64,000 nt of DNA from contig NZ_BBMK01000003.1 in the NCBI RefSeq assembly GCF_000755285.1, forward strand, positions 62,001 to 126,000, read 5' to 3'. Position 1 is the stretch's first letter, and every line of letters starts with the position of its first letter. The notes under the pieces are model-generated. The model saw only the letters and a list, made by a program, of their open reading frames with translations. It was not told the origin of the DNA and made no database searches. This DNA comes from Nonlabens ulvanivorans (GTDB taxonomy: Bacteria; Bacteroidota; Bacteroidia; Flavobacteriales; Flavobacteriaceae). Of the stretch, positions 18,810 through 27,777 are shown piece by piece. A program made the position numbers and the translations under genes.

Positions 18810-19376
18810 GTGAAAGTGATACAACTCTATACTAACGAAAAAAAGCTTATTGAAAAAGCTGCTGCCGGCGATAGGAAAGCCCAGAAGCATCTTTATGAAA
18901 AGCATGCATCTAGAATGCTGAGCGTTTGTAGACAATATGTATCACCTGTGGAACTGGCAGAAGAATTGATGCTTAACGGTTTTTTCAAAGTATTTACAAA
19001 ATTAGATAGTTTTTCACACCAGGGAAGTTTTGAAGGATGGGTAAGACGTATAATGGTCAGAGAGTGTATTGACTATTTACGCAAGAAAGACCCTTTTAAA
19101 TATTCTTCTAGTATTGATGAAGAAAAAGAACCTGCCTGTATAGATGAAGATACAGATGAAGATATTGATATGAATGTTCTGCAACAGGCCATTGATGGAT
19201 TGCCTATAGGATATAAAACTGTTTTTGTAATGTTTGCAATAGATGGTTTTAAACATGGTGAGATTGCTCAAGTACTTCAAATAAGTGAGAGCACCTCAAA
19301 AACACAGTTCCGTAAAGCACGATTGATGTTGCAGGAAGAATTAAAAATGATGAAAAAGAAGCATTATGAAGCTTAA
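18810..19376 (+). CDS. ECF RNA polymerase sigma factor (second)
   Basis: 188 residues, GTG start. Region 2 is seen in EKHASRMLSVCRQYV ... GSFEGWVRRIMVRECIDYLRKK (split), region 4 in GFKHGEIAQVLQISESTSKTQFRKAR. An acidic linker (IDEDTDEDIDM) separates them. It overlaps the next gene by 11 bp, so that membrane protein is probably its anti-sigma partner. It shares little visible identity with the sigma factor at 17390. Confidence 0.9.
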   Translation: MKVIQLYTNEKKLIEKAAAGDRKAQKHLYEKHASRMLSVCRQYVSPVELAEELMLNGFFKVFTKLDSFSHQGSFEGWVRRIMVRECIDYLRKKDPFKYSSSIDEEKEPACIDEDTDEDIDMNVLQQAIDGLPIGYKTVFVMFAIDGFKHGEIAQVLQISESTSKTQFRKARLMLQEELKMMKKKHYEA

Positions 19377-20127
19377 TAATATAAAAAACACTTTTGAAAA
19401 GAGAGAAATAAGGCCTAGTGCTGGTTCTTGGGACGTGCTGTCTGCTCGATTAGATGAAGATGATAAGAAGAGTAAAAAGCCAGTGGTCATTTATTGGTTA
19501 AGTGCCATTGCTGCCATTTTTATTGCTGCTCTATTAATATATCCTTCATTAACTAATGATGCCTTAATTAATAGTGATAATAACGAGGTAGTCAATACTT
19601 TACCGGTAGATGTAGATATCACTAACGAGGACATGATAATTGTTGAGCCTAAGCTAGAAAATACTGATGTAGCTAGCACGGTTAATACTGAGGTTCAAAA
19701 TAATGATGAATCTGGTAATAATGCTATAAAAAATCAGTCGATTGCTCAAAATAACAAGCAACCTAAGACTGTAAACTCTAAAGTAAAAGATCAAGTAATC
19801 AATGTTCAAAATCCCGCATCATCTTTTAATATAGATGAGCCATTATCAAAGGGTAATGAGGATACAGCAATGGCTAGTGTACCTGATCAGCACATTATAA
19901 AAAAACAACTTACTGCCGAAGAAGAAATGGAACTTTTACTGAATAAAGCGATGGGTAAAGTTGAGGTTACTGAAGTAGCCGTTAAGACCATTAATCCCGA
20001 TAAGTTATTGAGAGAAACAGAATGGGATATCAAATCTGATAATAGAAGTAAATTGCAAAACAGCATACAAGGCGGACTTAATTTCCTAAGAGCAGAAGCT
20101 GTTGCAATCGTAGATCGTAATAAATAA
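19366..20127 (+). CDS. Single-pass membrane protein, probable anti-sigma partner
   Basis: 253 residues: a short cytoplasmic N-terminus (RPSAGSWDVLSARLD resembles the Bacteroidota sigma-binding start), one transmembrane helix (YWLSAIAAIFIAALLIYP), then a long Asn/Asp-rich, low-complexity periplasmic part. Overlap with the sigma gene supports the anti-sigma assignment. No zinc-binding HxxxCxxC motif is present. Confidence 0.6.
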   Translation: MKLNNIKNTFEKREIRPSAGSWDVLSARLDEDDKKSKKPVVIYWLSAIAAIFIAALLIYPSLTNDALINSDNNEVVNTLPVDVDITNEDMIIVEPKLENTDVASTVNTEVQNNDESGNNAIKNQSIAQNNKQPKTVNSKVKDQVINVQNPASSFNIDEPLSKGNEDTAMASVPDQHIIKKQLTAEEEMELLLNKAMGKVEVTEVAVKTINPDKLLRETEWDIKSDNRSKLQNSIQGGLNFLRAEAVAIVDRNK

Positions 20128-20206
20128 ATAAAACCAATTTAATAACCTTTAAAACAGCTGTTTATATAAAACGGACAGCCATACTTATATCTAAAAATTA
20201 AAAATT

Positions 20207-21391
20207 ATGAAAACACATGTACTTATTGCAAGCTTGATTTTATCTCTTTTTTTAGGACTATTTACTCAAGCTCAAGAAACTGAAAAAAAACCTACAAGAA
20301 GAGATTCTATTAGAGCTGCAAAAATGCGAGAAAAATATCCTGTTCAAATAGATACAGTAGATGGTAAAGTGATAAAATATGTTGATGGAACTCCTGGCGC
20401 TCATGAGAGAAAAATAATGAGTAGTGAGTCAGCAATAGCCGCGTTAGAAGAAAGTCATAGCCTTTACGTTTCAGATAAAAAGACTCAATTTAAAACGATG
20501 ATTGAACGAGTTAATAAATCGTTAGAGGATAATAAAATTAGTGAAGAACAAGCAGATGAATCCAAAGCAAAGTTTGCCGAAGATCTTGCAGAGATCATCA
20601 CTCAACATAGATTAAAAACAGATGCCGAAATCAACTTAATTAAAGTTAACCGTACCTCTGCATTTTATGATTATAGATTAGAGGACCATGCCTCATCAAC
20701 ACTTGAGATTTCTACTAAAAAAGGAATCAGTATTAATATTGAGAATAATAGACAAAATCAAAAGTATATCAAGACTACTTCTGGATTTACAATAGGTTTT
20801 GGATACAATTATATGAATGGTGAGGATTTGGGTATTAACGACTTTAGTTATCCTAATAATAACTATTTCTCTCTAGGATACCAGTGGAAAACTACCTTAG
20901 ATAAAAACAATAATTTTAGATTATTATATGGTGTAGAATACCAGACTCAAGGTACAGAGCTTAATGGTAATCGATTCTTTTCACAAGGTGATGAGACACA
21001 AATAACAGATATAGGTTTCAGTACCAAAAAAGCAAAATTCCGTCAGGATCAGTTGGTGTTTCCTCTTCACTTAGAGTTTGGTGGTAGTGAACGCAAAGAA
21101 TATGAAGATGGTCGTGTTAGATTTCAAGAATACGACAAGTGGAAATTTGGAATAGGTGGATTTGCAGGTTTTAATATGAGTTCAAGATTAAAATTAAAAT
21201 ATGATCTAGATGGACGCGATATTAAAGAAACTCGTATTAATAATTTTGATAATGAGGTATTGCTTTATGGTCTAGATGCCTATGTGGGTAAAGACAGTTT
21301 TACATTTTTTGGACGTATGAATTTCAATAATGTATTTAAAAGTGATTCTGTAGACGCACAATATGTAACATTCGGTATTAGAATTCAATAA
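20207..21391 (+). CDS. Outer-membrane barrel-like protein A (sigma operon target?)
   Basis: 394 residues. Signal peptide (LILSLFLGLFTQAQ), then a charged helical region (residues about 70-150, rich in E/K, likely coiled coil) and a C-terminal domain with alternating aromatic strands ending in the typical outer-membrane YVTFGIRIQ. The final ~180 residues align with the next gene: both share LEFG, a K(E/D)YEDG...RF/RYG turn, an LKYDLDGRDI/IKYEREGRDV segment and a Q-YVT(F/L)G-RI/RF end. Probably part of the ECF sigma locus. Function unknown. Confidence 0.6.
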   Translation: MKTHVLIASLILSLFLGLFTQAQETEKKPTRRDSIRAAKMREKYPVQIDTVDGKVIKYVDGTPGAHERKIMSSESAIAALEESHSLYVSDKKTQFKTMIERVNKSLEDNKISEEQADESKAKFAEDLAEIITQHRLKTDAEINLIKVNRTSAFYDYRLEDHASSTLEISTKKGISINIENNRQNQKYIKTTSGFTIGFGYNYMNGEDLGINDFSYPNNNYFSLGYQWKTTLDKNNNFRLLYGVEYQTQGTELNGNRFFSQGDETQITDIGFSTKKAKFRQDQLVFPLHLEFGGSERKEYEDGRVRFQEYDKWKFGIGGFAGFNMSSRLKLKYDLDGRDIKETRINNFDNEVLLYGLDAYVGKDSFTFFGRMNFNNVFKSDSVDAQYVTFGIRIQ

Positions 21392-21413
21392 AGTCAGATT
21401 TAAATTAGCCAGT

Positions 21414-21446
21414 GAAACAGCTCTTGTATAATGCAAGGGCTGTTTC
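21414..21446 (+). terminator. Hairpin between the two barrel genes
   Basis: 13-bp stem GAAACAGCTCTTG / CAAGGGCTGTTTC with one G-U pair, no strong T-run; terminator or attenuator. Confidence 0.6.
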
Positions 21447-21517
21447 TATGGTTAAAAATTAGTTAACAGTTAAATGCTCTACTCTTAACTATAACTAACT
21501 TTAAATAAAAATCAATC

Positions 21518-22294
21518 ATGAAAAATAAATTACTATTTGTATTTGCGTTAGTTGCTACGTTTAATTTTGGTTTTTCTCAAGAAGAAGAAAATGACCTTCA
21601 CGAAGTCCCTTATGATTTTCTAGACTTGTTTGATGAATCTAGAAGAGATCAAGAAATGGTCATGACTAATACAAAGTTATACATCGGTTTTGGGTTTAAT
21701 CAGGCCTTAGGAGATGGGAATGGTATAGGAGATGATTATCGTTTTTGGGGGGGATCAGGTGTATTTGATGTAGGATTAGAGTTCTCAACAAGACTTAAAA
21801 AAGAAGATGATTTTATGAGGTTCAACTATGGACTTACTATGCGCATTCAAAGTTTAAGGATTAATGATGATAAGGTTTTTAGTACATTTAATAATGTCAC
21901 GAGACTAGAAGATGCAGGATTTGATTTAGATGGCTCACGATTCACTCAAGTAAGTATATTAGCACCAGTACATCTTGAATTTGGGAGACGTGATTTAAAA
22001 GATTATGAAGACGGTATCAAGCGCTATGGTGGTACTAAACCATTTGTAGTAGGTGTAGGTGGATATCTAGGACTGGTTTCAACTTCTTCTCAAGAAATTA
22101 AATATGAGCGTGAAGGTCGTGACGTGACTAACACACTAACTAATGACTTTGAAGTAAATAATTTTCAATATGGTTTGAGTGTTTATGCAGGATGGAACGA
22201 TGCCCAATTATTTGCTACATATGGTTTAAACGATATTTTTAAAGATTCACCAGTGCAACAACAGTATGTTACTTTAGGTGTTCGATTCAGATAG
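21518..22294 (+). CDS. Outer-membrane barrel-like protein B (paralogue of A)
   Basis: 258 residues with signal peptide (FVFALVATFNFGFSQ) and a beta-rich domain ending YVTLGVRFR. It lacks the coiled region of its upstream neighbour but shares its barrel half, so the pair looks like an old tandem duplication. YRFWGGSGVFD spans a G7 tract near 21746. Outer-membrane location is inferred. Confidence 0.6.
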   Translation: MKNKLLFVFALVATFNFGFSQEEENDLHEVPYDFLDLFDESRRDQEMVMTNTKLYIGFGFNQALGDGNGIGDDYRFWGGSGVFDVGLEFSTRLKKEDDFMRFNYGLTMRIQSLRINDDKVFSTFNNVTRLEDAGFDLDGSRFTQVSILAPVHLEFGRRDLKDYEDGIKRYGGTKPFVVGVGGYLGLVSTSSQEIKYEREGRDVTNTLTNDFEVNNFQYGLSVYAGWNDAQLFATYGLNDIFKDSPVQQQYVTLGVRFR

Positions 22295-22317
22295 AAATCA
22301 ATAATTATATTGAAGTA

Positions 22318-22345
22318 AGCTCTTATGATAATAAGGGCTTTTTTT
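22318..22345 (+). terminator. Rho-independent terminator after barrel gene B
   Basis: 9-bp stem AGCTCTTAT / ATAAGGGCT followed by seven T. Confidence 0.8.
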
Positions 22346-22348
22346 ATA

Positions 22349-22364
22349 CGCTTTCGCGAAAGCG
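22349..22364. repeat. Iterated palindrome, copy 6
   Basis: Exact copy three bases after the T-run of the barrel-B terminator, the same arrangement as at 18713. Confidence 0.95.
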
Positions 22365-22521
22365 AGACTAATATCGAGTTCGTAGAAATTACTGTCAGTT
22401 TGATGTATTTACTTATGCCGCTTAATCCTTATTTTTACATTCTATTCGCAAGCATGGTAAATAGCAACGAGCTATTTTTATTGTGGAATTAAAAGTTACT
22501 ATAAATTAGAATTTCCATAAA

Positions 22522-24482
22522 TTGATTTCACGTACTACTGTAGATAATGTTTTTGAGACCGCTCGAGTAGAAGAGGTCATCGGTGACTTTGTGCAGCTCA
22601 AAAATCGGGTTCAAACTTTAAAGGGTTGAGTCCATTCTCTGATGAGCGTTCACCTAGTTTTATGGTATCGCCAGTAAAACAAATTTGGAAAGATTTCAGT
22701 TCTGGTAAAGGAGGAAATGCGGTAACATTTTTAATGGAGCATGAGCATTTTACATTTCCCGAGGCTATTAAATGGCTAGCCAACAAATACGGGATTGAGA
22801 TTATAGAAACTCAACAAACAGACGAAGAAAAGCAAACACAAGATCAGAAAGAATCTATGTTTCTAGTTTCTAAGTTTGCAGCAGATTGGATGGAGTCACA
22901 GCTCAAAACCGAAATGGGTAAAGCCATAGGCTACAGCTATTTTAAAGAGCGTGGCTTTACTGATGAAACGATTAAGTACTTTCAATTAGGATATTCTCCA
23001 GATCAGTGGAGTGCCTTTACCGATGCCGCTATTAAAGCAGGATATCAACTAGAATTTCTTGATAAAACTGGTTTGACCATCGTTAAGGAAGAAAAACAAT
23101 TTGACCGATTTAAAGGTCGGGTTATGTTTCCCATACGTAGTTTATCAGGTAGAGTATTAGGTTTTGGAGGTAGAATCCTTACTAATGATAAGAAAGCTGC
23201 AAAATATCTTAACTCACCGCAAAGTGATATCTATGATAAGTCAAAAGTGCTTTATGGTATTTATGAAGCAAAGCAATCAATAGCTAAAGAAGATTTGTGT
23301 TACCTAGTGGAAGGTTATACAGATGTGATACAGCTGCATCAAGCAGGAGTTAAAAATGTGGTATCTAGTTCTGGTACCGCGTTAACTAAAGAACAAATAC
23401 GATTAATACAACGACTTACTAAAAATATAACGGTTCTCTATGACGGTGATGCGGCTGGAATGCGTGCTGCCATACGTGGAATTGATTTAATCCTAGAAGC
23501 AGGAATGAATGTCCGTATCTGTACTTTTCCAGAAGGTGAAGATCCAGATAGCTTTGCAAAAGCACACACACAGACAGAAATTGAAGACTTCTTAAAAGCA
23601 AATTCAGTAGATTTTATAAGTTTTAAATCAAATTTACTTAAGAAAGAAGCCGCAGGAGATCCTATCAAAAAGGCAGAGATGATTAGAGATATCGTCCAGA
23701 GTATTGCAAAGGTGCCAGATGATATTTCCAGAGAAATTTATGTGAGAGAAAGTGCCGCTATACTGGATATAGGAGAAGATGTTCTTTTCTCTTCTCTTGC
23801 TCAAAATCGCAATGCTGGTATCAACGAGCAACGCAAGAAAGATCGCCGTGATCAACAATCTCAACCATTAAAAAAAGTCGAAAGTGCAGAGGCTGCGGTT
23901 AAAGTAGATAGACGATCTGTACTAGAACATGCGATTATTAAAATCTTATTGCTGTATGGAGATAAGACCGAAGATTTTAAAGAAGAATTTCTACAAGAGT
24001 CAGAAGATGGAGCGCTAGTCGTTGAACCTGTAAAGGTTACAATGCCTGTTTATGAGAAAGTTTATCTCGATCTTCAAAATGATGAGATAGAGTTTTCTAA
24101 TTCTATTTTTAAAACCTTGTACCCTAAAATAGTAGATTTATTACTTATGCAAGGTAAGGTGGATTTAAATCAGGTCATGTCTACCCTTAATGAACATGAA
24201 GCGAGACTGGTGGCAGATCTTGTGATGCAAGAAGATAAATATCAACTGCATAAATGGGATGGTAAAATGATTTTTGTAAAGTCTAAGGATGAAACCGTTT
24301 CCACTTATACTATGGACGCGATTCTTAATTTCCGTAGGTTAATGATTGAAGAGAAGATAAAAGCTCTATATGAGAGCATATCTAAAGATCCCGCAGTAGA
24401 TAATACTGATGTATTATCTACTGTAAGGGACTATAATAAATTGAGTAGATATCTGGGGAGACGCCTAAATCGTGTAGTCTAG
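22522..24482 (+). CDS. dnaG: DNA primase DnaG, one frame break
   Basis: Synthesises RNA primers at the replication fork. Reconstructed from the TTG at 22522 (reading ISRTTVDNVFETARVEEVIGD after the start) with one A restored in the run at 22600-22604, giving 653 residues. The N-terminal domain keeps the primase layout (GLSPFSDERSPSF, KDFSSGKGGNAVTF) but all expected zinc-ligand cysteines are replaced. The TOPRIM core shows YLVEGYTD and LYDGDAAG with the metal-binding acids. The C-terminal helicase-binding domain ends at RRLNRVV. The gene is convergent with the NarL regulator, whose stop overlaps by four bases. Confidence 0.9.
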
Positions 24483-25111
24483 GAGGTGATTTGTAGAAGA
24501 CGCGATTGATGAATCAGATCTGCGATGTTATCTACATTAAGTTTTTTAAGTAAACGAGTTTTGTAAGTACTTACAGTTTTCTCGTTGATACTTAAGATTT
24601 GCGATATTTCCTTATTTCTTTTTCCTCGAGAAAGTAAGTTAAGAACTTCAATTTCTCTGGCAGATAATTTTTTGTAACGTAAAGTTACAGATTTGCCAGT
24701 TTTACTTTTTGAGTTCATTACTTCTTTGATAGAATCAGATAAGAATGTTTCTCCACTGATAACAGTTTCAATCGCTTTCTTAATCTCTTTAGAAGATTTA
24801 GTTTTTGCGATATATCCATTTGCGCCAGCTTTAATGGCACTTATGGCATATATCTCTTCTGGGTGACAACTTACGATAAGTACTTTCAGGTCTGGGAAGT
24901 GAGATCGTATGTCTCTCAATGCGCCAGCACCGTTAGAATTAGGTAAATCAATTTCTAGGATTAATAAGTCTGGTTTATGCTCCTTGATGCCTGATAAGAG
25001 CATCTCTCCATCTTCTACCTTGCCATTGAAGCGTAAACGCTTACTGTCCTTCATCAGGCTTTTGATTCCTCTTCGGAATACAGGATGATGGTCTGCTAAT
25101 AAAACGTTCAT
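24479..25111 (-). CDS. NarL/LuxR response regulator with atypical receiver
   Basis: 210 residues from MNVLLADHHPVF. The receiver's phospho-acceptor position is Glu (E53 in LLILEIDLP) instead of Asp, and the acidic pair is D7-H8, so normal phosphorylation is doubtful; the LuxR-type HTH (LSAREIEVLNLLSRGKRNKEI ... KTVSTYKTRLLKKL, split by a short loop) is intact. An open frame continues upstream to 25138, but a promoter -7 element overlaps that ATG, so 25111 is the better start. No kinase is adjacent; it stands convergent to dnaG. Confidence 0.85.
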   Translation of the reverse strand: MNVLLADHHPVFRRGIKSLMKDSKRLRFNGKVEDGEMLLSGIKEHKPDLLILEIDLPNSNGAGALRDIRSHFPDLKVLIVSCHPEEIYAISAIKAGANGYIAKTKSSKEIKKAIETVISGETFLSDSIKEVMNSKSKTGKSVTLRYKKLSAREIEVLNLLSRGKRNKEISQILSINEKTVSTYKTRLLKKLNVDNIADLIHQSRLLQITS

Positions 25112-25135
25112 TTTTAGGGGGGGTATTTGTAAGTA

Positions 25136-25166
25136 CAAATATACAACGATTAATTAGGCTTTACAA
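25136..25166 (-). promoter_or_regulatory. Promoter of the NarL-type regulator
   Basis: Minus strand TTG (25164-25166), 20 nt, then TATATTTG (25136-25143), matching the Bacteroidota TTG-N(17-23)-TAnnTTTG pattern. The leader contains a C7 tract (G7 on the + strand, 25117-25123). Confidence 0.6.
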
Positions 25167-25211
25167 TCAATAATAATGTAAGTATTTCCTTGCTTATTAG
25201 GCTGTTATACC

Positions 25212-26002
25212 CTAAAGGCTAAGGTTTTTAGGAATAATACAGACCGGAATAGGATTCATTTTGTGTTGATTCTTTTTATTTAAATCGGAATAAAGGTTAA
25301 ACACTTCTAGTTTTCTTCCAGTAAAATCACTCGCTGTTTTTCCATTACTAATCTCGTTCATGATGTACTCTAACTCATCATAACTCGCACCTATTTGATC
25401 CTCATCAGTACGTTCGGCACCATATAATCCATCACTAGGCGCTGCGTCATAATACTGTCTGGGACTAATATGTGTTGCCCTATTTTATACACTTCACTTT
25501 TCATTAAATCTGCAATAGGACTTACATCTACACCACCATCTCCATATTTAGTGTAAAACCCAACGCCAAAATCCTCGACCTTATTTCCAGTTCCAGCTAC
25601 CAGTAGTCCGTTAACGCCACCATGATAATATAAGGTAGTCATTCTCAATCTCGCACGTGTATTACCACGTGTTAACTCTACAAGTGCGTTATCTTCTGTA
25701 TCTGGCATGTTATTAATAAAACTATCAAAAACGGGTGTAAGATCACTACGCACATCGTTAACATTATCAAACCTAGACTTTAATTGTTTAATATGTTCTT
25801 GAGCTCGAGTTACGTGATCTTGATGTTGGTGAATAGGCATCTCAACACACAAGACCTCTAGACCTGTCATGGCGCATAATGTTGAGGTAACAGCGCTATC
25901 TATTCCACCACTTACACCTACAACATATCCTTTAACTCTCGCTTTGGTGGCATAGTCTTTAAGCCATGTTACAATATGATCTGTTACTTTATCTACTTTC
26001 AT
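25212..26002 (-). CDS. nadE: NH3-dependent NAD+ synthetase, one frame break
   Basis: Final step of NAD synthesis: amidates deamido-NAD using ATP and ammonia. GVSGGIDSAVTSTL is the PP-loop; GTGNKVEDFGVGFYTKYGDGG and, after repair, PSDGLYGAERTDEDQIGASY are signature segments. One G is missing near 25445 (ACGCAGCG should be ACGGCAGCG), after which the frame runs to the stop at 25212, giving 263 residues, normal for the stand-alone enzyme without a glutaminase domain. It is divergent from gldB; nadE beside gldBC is a familiar flavobacterial arrangement. Confidence 0.9.
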
Positions 26003-26076
26003 AGTCTTTAATTGATATAGATTAGCTGTATTTTTACAGCCTTAAAATTAATTAAAAAAAGCGTCGTTATAGGACT

Positions 26077-27063
26077 ATGAAGTATAAGATTTACAGAGGT
26101 TTTAAATATCTCGCTTTCGCGAAAGCGTTATTCATACTCTCGTCATGTAACGATTCATCGAGGTTAGAGCAGGAAATAGCAGCTATACCGATACAGTCTG
26201 AGATCAAATTGTTTCACGAAGAGTTTGCCCTAGCTACTCCTGATGATTTGAATGGCTTGAAGCAGAAGTACTCGATGCTATTTCCTCAACGTTTTGCAGA
26301 TAGTGTTTGGATTGCAAAATTAACGGGAACAGATACCATTCAAACCGTTCTAGAGAACGCCGTGAATGAGCGCAAATTTGACTATCAAAAAATACATGAA
26401 GAAGTAGATGATGTGTTCAGACACGTAGAATTCTATTTTCCAGAATTTGAAACTCCAGATATAGTTACGGTTATTTCTCAAGTAGATTACAGACGCAAGG
26501 TAACGCCTACTGAAGAACAGTTATTGATTGCAATCGATACCTATTTAGGTAATGATCACGAGCTTTATGCAGGAATCAGTGCTTATCAAAAAGAAGGTTT
26601 GCAAATTGAACATTTACCAGCAGATGTAGGTCTGGCTTACGCATATTTATTTGTGCAACCATCGATGGATAGATCATTGTTGGGATCTATGGTTTATCAC
26701 GGTAAGCTGCATTATTTGCAGGAGTTGTTTGCACCGCAATCAACAGGTGCTCAAATATTTAATTATGCTCCCGAGAAATTTGATTTTGTGGTAAATAACG
26801 AATCTCAAATGTGGAGTTTCTTTGTGGATGAAAACCTGTTGTATAATACTAATCCAAAATTGCAATCGCGTTTTATTTTACCAGCTCCATTCTCAAAATT
26901 TTACTTAGAAGTAGATCAAGACACTCCTGGTGGAGTAGGTCAGTATATAGGCTATCGTATGGTTAAAGCTTATATGGAGAATAACGATACTCCATTAGAT
27001 GCAATGCTTACTTTACCAGCAGATGTTATTTTTAATAAATCAGGATATAAACCAAAACAATAA
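26077..27063 (+). CDS. gldB: Gliding motility lipoprotein GldB
   Basis: 328-residue lipoprotein needed for gliding motility in flavobacteria. Lipobox FILSSC; the rest matches GldB in size and in blocks such as FRHVEFYFPEF, LLIAIDTYLGNDHELY, and GQYIGYRMVKAYMENN. The gene stop overlaps gldC by one base. Remarkably, the hydrophobic core of the signal peptide (YLAFAKALFIL) is encoded by the iterated palindrome at 26112-26127, which puts a lysine inside the membrane segment. Confidence 0.93.
   Translation: MKYKIYRGFKYLAFAKALFILSSCNDSSRLEQEIAAIPIQSEIKLFHEEFALATPDDLNGLKQKYSMLFPQRFADSVWIAKLTGTDTIQTVLENAVNERKFDYQKIHEEVDDVFRHVEFYFPEFETPDIVTVISQVDYRRKVTPTEEQLLIAIDTYLGNDHELYAGISAYQKEGLQIEHLPADVGLAYAYLFVQPSMDRSLLGSMVYHGKLHYLQELFAPQSTGAQIFNYAPEKFDFVVNNESQMWSFFVDENLLYNTNPKLQSRFILPAPFSKFYLEVDQDTPGGVGQYIGYRMVKAYMENNDTPLDAMLTLPADVIFNKSGYKPKQ
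26112..26127. repeat. Iterated palindrome, copy 7 (inside gldB signal peptide)
   Basis: Exact copy, encoding AFAKA within the lipoprotein signal sequence. Confidence 0.95.
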
Positions 27064-27401
27064 TGGCTCAAAATCATAGATCAGAGATAAAAATAGGAAT
27101 TGAACTTGATGAAAATCGTGTTCCAGAACATATTAGATGGAGTGCGCCAGATGGTGGTGTTACAGGTGCCGAAGCAAAGGCAATGATGGTGTCCATGTGG
27201 GATTCTATAGAGAAAGAGAGTTTCCGTATTGATTTATGGACTAAAGATATGCCGGTCGATGAAATGAGAGTATTCTTTCATCAGACATTAGTTTCAATGG
27301 CAGACTCTTATCACCGAGCGACTAACGATGATAAAATGAGAGATACCATGATTGATTTTTGTGACTATTTTGCAGAGAAGTTAGAGTTGAAAAAGAAGTA
27401 A
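27063..27401 (+). CDS. gldC: Gliding motility protein GldC
   Basis: 112-residue cytoplasmic protein that accompanies GldB; it stimulates gliding efficiency in the model species. SEIKIGIELDENRVPEHIRW and MRDTMIDFCDYFAEKLELKKK (ends) are characteristic. The start codon overlaps the gldB stop. Confidence 0.93.
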   Translation: MAQNHRSEIKIGIELDENRVPEHIRWSAPDGGVTGAEAKAMMVSMWDSIEKESFRIDLWTKDMPVDEMRVFFHQTLVSMADSYHRATNDDKMRDTMIDFCDYFAEKLELKKK

Positions 27402-27441
27402 AATAGTTTTCCTTTTACCATTGTAACCTTCATAGGTTGGA

Positions 27442-27492
27442 TTAAATAATAATGATTAATACTTACTTACTGTCTTAGTCATTATTATTTAA
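27442..27492. repeat. AT-rich inverted repeat after gldC
   Basis: Perfect 14-bp arms TTAAATAATAATGA (27442-27455) and TCATTATTATTTAA (27479-27492) with a 23-nt loop. No T-run follows; weak terminator or operator. Confidence 0.45.
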
Positions 27493-27525
27493 GACAATTG
27501 TACCTCTAATACGTAAAACCTTAAT

Positions 27526-27777
27526 TTGGAGCCTTTTTTTGACCATAAACAATTGATAGAGCTGGCGTGGTATAAAATGCCATTTGGCCAGCACAAGGGG
27601 GGGCGATTCTTAAGTGAACTGCCAGAGTCTTATTATATTTGGTTCCGTAGAAAAGGTTTTCCAGATGGTAAGTTAGGTCGTTACATGACCACCGTTTATG
27701 ATATGAAAGTCAACGGGATTGAGGATATGTTAAGAGAAATACGTCGCAAGACCGTTAATGATAGACCAGTCTTTTAA
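27526..27777 (+). CDS. DUF3820 family protein
   Basis: 83 residues, TTG start. Contains YKMPFGQHKGGRFLSELPES, matching the short DUF3820 family (MPFGKYKG..L.DLPE.Y..W) linked to putative quorum/host-colonisation phenotypes elsewhere but of unproven function. The double Gly lies on a G7 tract at about 27597; relatives have one Gly there. The gene ends next to the convergent engB stop. Confidence 0.75.
   Translation: MEPFFDHKQLIELAWYKMPFGQHKGGRFLSELPESYYIWFRRKGFPDGKLGRYMTTVYDMKVNGIEDMLREIRRKTVNDRPVF

Noticed and set aside
26023-26038. GCTGTA-TTTT-TACAGC hairpin between nadE and gldB as a terminator
   Set aside because: It lies between two divergent genes, so no transcript should end there; may be a chance operator-like palindrome.
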